This document shows positions 27,510 to 33,711 of a stretch of 33,711 nt of DNA, piece by piece (the stretch's first letter is position 1; each line of letters opens with the position of its first letter). Source of the stretch: an uncultured Cetobacterium sp. Its GTDB lineage: Bacteria; Fusobacteriota; Fusobacteriia; Fusobacteriales; Fusobacteriaceae. Below the pieces are notes generated by a model, which worked only from the letters and a program-made list of their open reading frames with translations, had not been told where the DNA came from and ran no database searches. The stretch spans positions 1 to 33,711 of the forward strand of contig NZ_CAMQYW010000005.1 of NCBI RefSeq assembly GCF_947039425.1, read 5' to 3'. Position numbers and translations under genes: made by a program.

Positions 27510-28460
27510 TTATAATATATTTTCTACAAAACTACCCATTCTTCTAAATTTATTATATCTGTTTTTTACTAAAGTATCCACATCTAATTTAGATAACTCA
27601 GAAAGTGATGATAAAATAACATTTTTTAGATCATTTGCTACACACTTATAATCTCTATGAGCTCCTCCTATAGGTTCTTTAATAATTCCATCAATAACTC
27701 CTAGTCCTAATAAACTAGGTCCAGATATCTTTAGATTATTGGCAGCTTCTGGCGCTTTTGAAGCATCTTTATAAAGAATTGCTGCACATCCCTCTGGAGA
27801 TATAACTGAATATACTGCATTTTCTAACATAAATATTTTATCTGCAACTCCTAGTGCTAAAGCTCCTCCTGAACCACCTTCACCAATAACGACTGAAATA
27901 ACCGGAACTTTAAGACCTGCCATTTCCATTAAGTTTCTAGCTATAGCTTCTCCTTGACCATGTTTTTCTGCCTCAATTCCTGGATAAGCTCCCGGTGTAT
28001 CTATTAAGTTAACTATAGGTATAGAAAATCTTTCTGCCATTTTAAAAAGTCTTAAGGCCTTTCTATATCCTTCTGGACTAGCCATTCCAAAGTTTCTATA
28101 TATATTTTCCTCTATACTTCTACCTTTTTGATGACCTATAACCATCACTTTTTTCCCATCTATCTTGCACAATCCACCAACTATTGCTGGATCATCCTTA
28201 GATAACCTATCACCGTGTAATTCTATAAAATCAACTGTCATATTCTTTATATAATCTAATGTGTATGGTCTTTCTGGATGACGAGCTATACTCACTCTAT
28301 CCCAATCAGTTAAATTCTCATGATCCTCTTCTATTAACTTATCTCTTTCTTGTGACAATCTATTTATATCCAAAGTTAAATCTATTCCTTTTTCTTTGGA
28401 AAAATTTTTAAGTTCTAATATTTTTATTTCTAACTCTTGTATCTCTTTACTGAACTTCAT
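27510..28460 (-). CDS. accA: Acetyl-CoA carboxylase carboxyltransferase subunit alpha
   Basis: FIELHGDRLSKDDPAIVGGL, GHQKGR, NFGMASPEGYRKALR, IDTPGAYPGIEAEKHGQGEAIARNL, GEGGSGGALALGVAD. Confidence 0.98.
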   Translation of the reverse strand: MKFSKEIQELEIKILELKNFSKEKGIDLTLDINRLSQERDKLIEEDHENLTDWDRVSIARHPERPYTLDYIKNMTVDFIELHGDRLSKDDPAIVGGLCKIDGKKVMVIGHQKGRSIEENIYRNFGMASPEGYRKALRLFKMAERFSIPIVNLIDTPGAYPGIEAEKHGQGEAIARNLMEMAGLKVPVISVVIGEGGSGGALALGVADKIFMLENAVYSVISPEGCAAILYKDASKAPEAANNLKISGPSLLGLGVIDGIIKEPIGGAHRDYKCVANDLKNVILSSLSELSKLDVDTLVKNRYNKFRRMGSFVENIL

Positions 28461-28480
28461 GTGTTCCTCCTTTTTAAAAG

Positions 28481-29356
28481 TTAAATAACATTATCTAAAA
28501 CCTTATAAAGAGTAGCTTTCATATCCTCTCTTTTTGTGATAATATCAATCATTCCGCACTCTTGTAAAAATTCACTTCTTTGAAATCCAGGTGGTAATTT
28601 TTGTTTAATTGTTTGTTCTATTACTCTTTGTCCTGCAAATCCTATTAATGCATCTGGTTCTGTTACAATTACATCTCCTAACATAGCAAAAGAAGCTGTT
28701 ACTCCCCCTGTTGTTGGATTTACTGGAATAGATATAAACATCTGTCCTGCTTCTCTTAGTTTTTCTAAAGCTGCTGATGTTTTTGCCATTTGCATTAACG
28801 ATAAAATACCCTCATGCATTCTAGCTCCTCCAGAACTACAAACAACAACAACTGGCATTTTAAATTTTATACCCCTTTCTATGGCTCTTGTAATTTTTTC
28901 ACCAACAACTGATCCCATACTTCCACCTAAAAAATCAAAGTCCATAGTTGCTATACTAATTTTTATTCCAAAAATATCCCCAATTCCAGCTATTACACCT
29001 TCTGCCATATTTGTTTTTTCCACAGCTTTTTCATATTTTTCTTTATAACCTGGAAAATCCAATGGATTTTCTGATGTTAAATTTTTATCCATTTCTTGAA
29101 ATGTTTCTTCATCTATAATAAGATCTATTCTTTCTTGAGCATTCATTGCAAAATAGTAATCACAGTGTGGACATTTTTGTAAATTTTGCTCAATATCTTT
29201 TTTATAAACTATCTCATGACAATTTGGACATTTTTCCCATAACCCTGTAATTTTTGTTTTCTTTATTATTGAATCTTCTAACGTTTCACTTTTCACCTTA
29301 TTTTCTTTAATTGTTAAAGTTGCATACTTCTTTTTATTCAAAGAAAAAAACTTCAT
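28481..29356 (-). CDS. accD: Acetyl-CoA carboxylase carboxyltransferase subunit beta
   Basis: Zinc finger CPNCHEIVYKKDIEQNLQKCPHC; FDFLGGSMGSVVGEKITRAIE; SSGGARMHEGILSLMQMAKTSAAL. Confidence 0.97.
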   Translation of the reverse strand: MKFFSLNKKKYATLTIKENKVKSETLEDSIIKKTKITGLWEKCPNCHEIVYKKDIEQNLQKCPHCDYYFAMNAQERIDLIIDEETFQEMDKNLTSENPLDFPGYKEKYEKAVEKTNMAEGVIAGIGDIFGIKISIATMDFDFLGGSMGSVVGEKITRAIERGIKFKMPVVVVCSSGGARMHEGILSLMQMAKTSAALEKLREAGQMFISIPVNPTTGGVTASFAMLGDVIVTEPDALIGFAGQRVIEQTIKQKLPPGFQRSEFLQECGMIDIITKREDMKATLYKVLDNVI

Positions 29357-29457
29357 ATTTTTCCTCCTGAAACTTTTTTTTATTAAAAATAGTTTTATAT
29401 TTTAATTTATACCAATATCTAATTTTATAAGATTTTCCACCATATTTCAATATTTAT

Positions 29458-29486
29458 TTGATTTTAATACCTTTATATTATAAAAT
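29458..29486 (+). promoter_or_regulatory. Candidate promoter for the chorismate mutase - citC operon
   Basis: TTGATT (29458-29463), 17-nt spacer, TAAAAT (29481-29486) within an AT-rich intergenic region. Confidence 0.4.
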
Positions 29487-29521
29487 ATGTGTTAATAATA
29501 TTCATAAAGTGGGTGATTAAA

Positions 29522-30217
29522 ATTACAGGTGAAATTAATAATCTAAGATTAAAGATCGATAAAATTGATAAAGATATTATCTCTTTAATTTTAGAAAGAA
29601 TGAATTTAGTTAAAAATGTAGGTAATATTAAAAATATTGATAATAGTAGAGTTTATGTCCCTGAAAGAGAAGCTCTAATTTTTAAAAATCTTTCTAATTT
29701 TTCATCTCTTTCTCCAAAAGAGATTCAATCAATTTATACTGAAATAATATCTTCATGTAGAAGATTAGAAAACACTATATCTGTTGCTGTTCTTAAAAAT
29801 TCATCATCTTTATTAGCATTAAAAAAAATATTTGGTGAATATGTTAATCCAATTTATTTCTCGAATTTTCAAAAATTTATAAGTATCGATTCAAATATCA
29901 AATATATGCTTATATCTTTTTCTAAAGATATGATAGAAGCTATAAAAGAAAATAATTGGTTTATCATTAATTCTGTAACAATTGATAATGAAAAATATTT
30001 TCTTCTTTCTAAATTTCCTAATACTATATCTATTGAAGGAGAGATAAGTTTCTTTTTAAGTAATGATTATTTAAATAGTTATTCAATACAAATAAAGGAA
30101 AATCTTTTTTTTACTGCTATTGAAGGATTTTTTAACAATGAAAATAAAATGAAAGCTCTTTCTAATTCTTATCCTAATGTTTTTATTCAATTAGTTGGAT
30201 CTACTGTTGAAATTTAA
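29522..30217 (+). CDS. Chorismate mutase-domain protein resembling a truncated P-protein (PheA)
   Basis: N-terminal AroQ-type chorismate mutase (EINNLRLKIDKIDKDIISLILERMNLVKNVGNIKN...VYVPEREALIFKNL). C-terminal NLFFTAIEGFFNNENKMKALSNSYPNVFIQLVGSTVEI resembles the end of a PheA ACT domain. Proposed start is ATT 29522; the track's start is GTG 29489. Confidence 0.7.
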   Translation: MTGEINNLRLKIDKIDKDIISLILERMNLVKNVGNIKNIDNSRVYVPEREALIFKNLSNFSSLSPKEIQSIYTEIISSCRRLENTISVAVLKNSSSLLALKKIFGEYVNPIYFSNFQKFISIDSNIKYMLISFSKDMIEAIKENNWFIINSVTIDNEKYFLLSKFPNTISIEGEISFFLSNDYLNSYSIQIKENLFFTAIEGFFNNENKMKALSNSYPNVFIQLVGSTVEI

Positions 30218-30237
30218 ATTTTATAGGGGGTAATTTT

Positions 30238-30762
30238 ATGTTTAACAGATTTATTTTTATTATTATTTTAGCTTTATTCAGTGGCTGTTCTACTATGTCA
30301 ATTCCTTCTGTTATTGGTGGAGATCCTTCCTCAGTTGAAAGTAAAATTTCATCATCAATAGACAAAGAAAATGAAGTATATGGTATCGGTTCTGCTAAAA
30401 TAGAAAGCAGTGGTACTTTAATTGCTATGGGGAAAGCTAAAAAAGAGGCTAGAGATGAACTTAAAGATAAGATCTTATCAGAAGAAAAAATAATATTTAA
30501 TTCTTTTCTTATAAATGCCGATCCTTATACGAAAGGGATATTAGAACCTGCTCTGTCAGATTTAAAGGACTACACTGCTACTGAGCTGGTTCAAAAATCC
30601 ATTGAAAAAGATTCATGGGTAGAAAAAAACGAGGCATATACAATTATCTCGATTTCAAAAGGTGAAATTTTATCAGAATCACAAAATATTTTTATACAAT
30701 ATCTTGATGATATTACAAATAAATTCCAAACTATAAAAGAGGGGGTATCTCAACCGCAATGA
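30238..30762 (+). CDS. LPP20-like lipoprotein
   Basis: Lipobox ALFSGC after a hydrophobic signal peptide; 'YGIGSAKIESSGTLIAMGKAKKEARDELKDKI' resembles LPP20-family proteins. Confidence 0.65.
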   Translation: MFNRFIFIIILALFSGCSTMSIPSVIGGDPSSVESKISSSIDKENEVYGIGSAKIESSGTLIAMGKAKKEARDELKDKILSEEKIIFNSFLINADPYTKGILEPALSDLKDYTATELVQKSIEKDSWVEKNEAYTIISISKGEILSESQNIFIQYLDDITNKFQTIKEGVSQPQ

Positions 30763-31793
30763 ATATTGAGACACTTAGTTTAAGCTCTAAATATCAAAGA
30801 GAAGAATTAGAAAATTTTTTAAATAAATTTCAATTAAAACTTGATAAAAATTTAGATTATTCTCTTGTTATTAGAAATAATGATCACATTGTTGCAACAG
30901 CATCTAAAAGTAAAAACATTATAAAATGTTTTGCAATTGACGAATCTATGAGAGGTGAGGGAGTTACTAATACTCTTGTTACAAACCTTCTTAACAAATC
31001 TTTTGATGAAGGTATTTTCCACTCTTTTGTTTTTACTAAACCATCTAACGATGATATTTTCAAAGGAATTGGTTTTAAATTAATTTCAAAAACTGATAAA
31101 GTATCACTTTTAGAAATTGGACTTAATTCCATTGATAAAACTATAAAAAATATCAAATCTAAATTAAACTGGAAAGAAAATTCAAATAATGGTTTATTAA
31201 TTATGAATTGTAATCCATTTACATTAGGGCATCAATATCTTATTGAATATGCCGCAAGTAAAATGGATAATATTTTAGTTTTAATTGTTGAAGAGGATAA
31301 ATCATCATTTCCTTTTAAAGATAGAATAAATCTCGTTAAAGAAGGAACTAAACACTTGAAAAATATTACTGTTCTTCCAAGCAGTGAATATATCATTTCA
31401 TCGGCTACATTTCCTAATTATTTTCTTAGAAAAGAGGACGACTCGTTGAAAGAGTTTATGAAATTAGACACTAAAATTACTGGTGAACATTTTTGTAAAA
31501 AATTAAATATTAACACTAGGTTTGTAGGAGAAGAACCTTATTGTGAAGTTACTAACAAATATAATGAGACAATGATTAAATGTTTTAATAATCTTAATTT
31601 AAAGGTTGATATTATTCCTAGAAAGGAAATTAACAACTGTGCAATTAGCGCATCAATGGTTAGAGAGTTTCTTAAAGATGAAAATTGGAATGAAATTAAA
31701 AATATTGTTCCTACAACTACCTTAAGTTTCTTACAATCTGAAAAAGGAAAGGAGATCATAGAAAGAATTAAAAATTCTAATTCTATGCACTAA
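30759..31793 (+). CDS. citC: [Citrate (pro-3S)-lyase] ligase
   Basis: GNAT-like N-terminal domain followed by a nucleotidyltransferase MNCNPFTLGHQYLIEYAA; ISASMVREFLKDENW. 4-nt ATGA overlap with the upstream gene. Confidence 0.92.
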   Translation: MNIETLSLSSKYQREELENFLNKFQLKLDKNLDYSLVIRNNDHIVATASKSKNIIKCFAIDESMRGEGVTNTLVTNLLNKSFDEGIFHSFVFTKPSNDDIFKGIGFKLISKTDKVSLLEIGLNSIDKTIKNIKSKLNWKENSNNGLLIMNCNPFTLGHQYLIEYAASKMDNILVLIVEEDKSSFPFKDRINLVKEGTKHLKNITVLPSSEYIISSATFPNYFLRKEDDSLKEFMKLDTKITGEHFCKKLNINTRFVGEEPYCEVTNKYNETMIKCFNNLNLKVDIIPRKEINNCAISASMVREFLKDENWNEIKNIVPTTTLSFLQSEKGKEIIERIKNSNSMH

Positions 31794-31796
31794 AAT

Positions 31797-33143
31797 ATGT
31801 TTAATTTAGAAGAATTTTTATTAATGAGAGAAAAAAGAGTTGAAATACAAAACTCTATAATTGAAAAAGAAAAAAAACCTATCCTTGTTCTAAGAGGAAA
31901 TTATCCTGGTGAAAATAAAAATGACTTTATTCCAACCAATATTGTAAAGGTTATATATAAAGAAATATTAGATATTTTCAATGATTCTATTGTTCATACT
32001 AAAATTATTAATTCCATTGAAGGAATTACCTATATTTTTTCAATTAATGATAATGGAACAAATATAAAAAAAATTGCTATGGAAATTGAAGAAAATCATA
32101 TTTTAGGAAGATATGTTGACATTGATGTCTTCTCTGAAACGGGTTATGCTTTTTCTCGTTCTGATTTTGGTGGAAATAAAAGAAAATGTTTCCTCTGTGA
32201 TGAAATGGCCTTTGTATGTGGCCGAAAACAAAGTCACTCTATTTTAGAAATAACAAATCATATTCAAAAAAAATACGAAAACTATCTTATTGAAAATGAG
32301 GAAAGATTTAAAATAAGTGATTTTCTAAGTGATGTCGCTCTTAAATCATTAATCCTAGAAGTTTCTGCTTCTCCCTCTTTTGGACTTGTTTCTCCCTTTA
32401 CAAAGGGAGCACATACAGATATGGATTTCTTCACTTTTATCGACAGTAGTTTTTCTATTAATCATTATTTTAAAGAAGTAGCTAAAGCTGGATTCTCATC
32501 TTTATCTCTTGATCTTATTTTTAAAAAAATAAGATTTTTAGGTAAACTCGCTGAAAAAGAGATGTTTTTAGCTACAAATAATATCAATACTCACAAGGGA
32601 ATGATTTTCTTAATGGGTATTTCTATTGCTACAACAGCAAAAGTTAAATTTGAAAATAAAAGTTTTTCAGAAATAAAAAACAATATTAAATTTATGTGTA
32701 GAGATATATTAAAAGATTTTGTTAATCTCGAAACTAAATCTAATTTAACTCATGGAGAAAAACTATTTTTAAATCATGGAATCTCTGGCGTTAGAGGCAT
32801 TGTGAAAGATGGTTTAGATATTATATTTAATGGTTCTTTAGATGTTTTTTCAAATGCCCTTATTATTGAAAAAGATATTAATTGCGCTATGATAAAAACA
32901 CTTATTTTTCTTATGAGTTCTCTTGAAGATACAACTATACTTCACAGACATAACATCTCTATCCTTAATGAAGTTAAGAAAAAAGCACAGGATTTACACT
33001 GTATTTTTAGCAATTGTTGTATTGATAAAAATATTCTTAAAGATCTTGAGAATGAATATACAAACAATAAAATTAGTCCTGGTGGATCAGCTGATTTACT
33101 TGCTATTACTTTGTTTTTTAATTACTCAAAAAAAATATTTTAA
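31797..33143 (+). CDS. citXG: CitX-CitG fusion (holo-ACP synthase / triphosphoribosyl-dephospho-CoA synthase)
   Basis: CitX part: LRGNYPG, GRYVDIDVFSETGYAFSRSDFGGNKRKCFLCDEMAFVCGRKQSH. CitG part: LEVSASPSFGLVSPFTKGAHTDMDFFTFIDSS, INTHKGMIFLMG, SPGGSADLLA. Confidence 0.9.
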   Translation: MFNLEEFLLMREKRVEIQNSIIEKEKKPILVLRGNYPGENKNDFIPTNIVKVIYKEILDIFNDSIVHTKIINSIEGITYIFSINDNGTNIKKIAMEIEENHILGRYVDIDVFSETGYAFSRSDFGGNKRKCFLCDEMAFVCGRKQSHSILEITNHIQKKYENYLIENEERFKISDFLSDVALKSLILEVSASPSFGLVSPFTKGAHTDMDFFTFIDSSFSINHYFKEVAKAGFSSLSLDLIFKKIRFLGKLAEKEMFLATNNINTHKGMIFLMGISIATTAKVKFENKSFSEIKNNIKFMCRDILKDFVNLETKSNLTHGEKLFLNHGISGVRGIVKDGLDIIFNGSLDVFSNALIIEKDINCAMIKTLIFLMSSLEDTTILHRHNISILNEVKKKAQDLHCIFSNCCIDKNILKDLENEYTNNKISPGGSADLLAITLFFNYSKKIF

Positions 33144-33148
33144 TAAAA

Positions 33149-33185
33149 TAAAGATAGAGAATAACTTAAAATCTCTATCTTTTTA
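33149..33185. terminator. Bidirectional terminator between citXG and the pentapeptide-repeat gene
   Basis: AAAGATAGAGA ... TCTCTATCTTT inverted repeat followed by a T-rich tract. Confidence 0.75.
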
Positions 33186-33186
33186 T

Positions 33187-33711
33187 TTAATTTTCTATTT
33201 TTATTCCTAACTCTTTTAATATTAATATTCCGCTATCTAAACTAAAGATTGCATTTTTCAAATTATTATTTAAAGGGTTCACTTGCAAATTAGAACAATC
33301 TTTAAAATTTCCTTTTCTCATATCACAATTTTTAAAATATACTTCTTTAAATTTATTATTTTCCATAATAATTTCTTTCATATTGCACTCTTCAAAACTA
33401 GTTTCTTCTATTATATTTCTTATAAATTTTAGTTTTTTTAAATCTAATTTTATAAATGTACAATATTTTATTAAAGTCCCTTCCAATGAAAAATCTAAAA
33501 TAAATTTACTTAATTCACTAAAATTCACTCCAACTATTTCACAATTTTTAAATTTTACATTATCAAATTTACAACCATTAAATTTAGTTAAGTTTATTGT
33601 GCTATTTTCAAAAATTATATCTTCAAAAATACAATCTATAAAATTCACCTCAATAAATTTACAATTTTCAAAATAACTTTGTATTATATTTTTTTCTATA
33701 TAAGTCTCTTT
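33187..33711 (-). CDS. Pentapeptide-repeat protein, partial (N-terminus lies beyond the window edge)
   Basis: Repeated A/F-x-x-C/N-x-F pattern (FENCKFIEVNFIDCIFEDIIFENS...). The frame stays open upstream of the track's GTG start to the edge (KETYIEKNIIQSYFENCKFIEV...). Confidence 0.85.
   Translation of the reverse strand, partial: KETYIEKNIIQSYFENCKFIEVNFIDCIFEDIIFENSTINLTKFNGCKFDNVKFKNCEIVGVNFSELSKFILDFSLEGTLIKYCTFIKLDLKKLKFIRNIIEETSFEECNMKEIIMENNKFKEVYFKNCDMRKGNFKDCSNLQVNPLNNNLKNAIFSLDSGILILKELGIKIEN

Noticed and set aside
29357-29457. Possible FapR/FabT-type operator upstream of accD
   Set aside because: No convincing palindrome matching known fatty-acid regulators could be seen in this AT-rich stretch.
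1-33711. tRNA, rRNA, CRISPR array, IS element or prophage
   Set aside because: Intergenic regions are short and I saw no cloverleaf-like sequences, regularly spaced repeats, transposase genes or phage structural genes. The single Xer gene fits a chromosomal XerC position. Small ncRNAs cannot be excluded without a covariance-model search.

Overview
The window is a low-GC bacterial chromosomal segment. Gene content and an extended AAAGGAGGTGAT-type SD suggest Fusobacteriota (inference). Most minus-strand genes are housekeeping: FAD protein (partial), pseudopilin-like protein, yqeH-like GTPase, Xer recombinase, trmFO, topA, dprA, TPR protein, xseA, uvrB, trmN6-like, PSP1/RicT-like, rhodanese, flavodoxin, TcdA-like E1, a class III fbp - ppdK - CcpN-like CBS repressor operon, recR, a 109-aa unknown, pfkA, accA and accD. 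Plus-strand units are htpG; a biotin operon bioF-bioG-bioC followed by a class V aminotransferase; and an operon of a P-protein-like chorismate mutase, LPP20-like lipoprotein, citC and a citX-citG fusion. The window ends in a minus-strand pentapeptide-repeat protein that runs off the edge. The observations most worth follow-up are: (1) a class V aminotransferase as the last gene of a bioFGC operon with no bioA in view; (2) a shrunken P-protein with a recognisable chorismate mutase domain, an eroded prephenate dehydratase and an ACT-like tail; (3) a possible AUU start codon for that gene; (4) a compact gluconeogenic operon led by a CcpN-like repressor with a candidate operator; (5) a 39-nt near-perfect palindrome inside fbp; (6) a XerC-position recombinase lacking the canonical first catalytic Arg. 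No tRNA, rRNA, CRISPR array, prophage or transposon was recognised. All family calls come from motif reading only; no database search was run.
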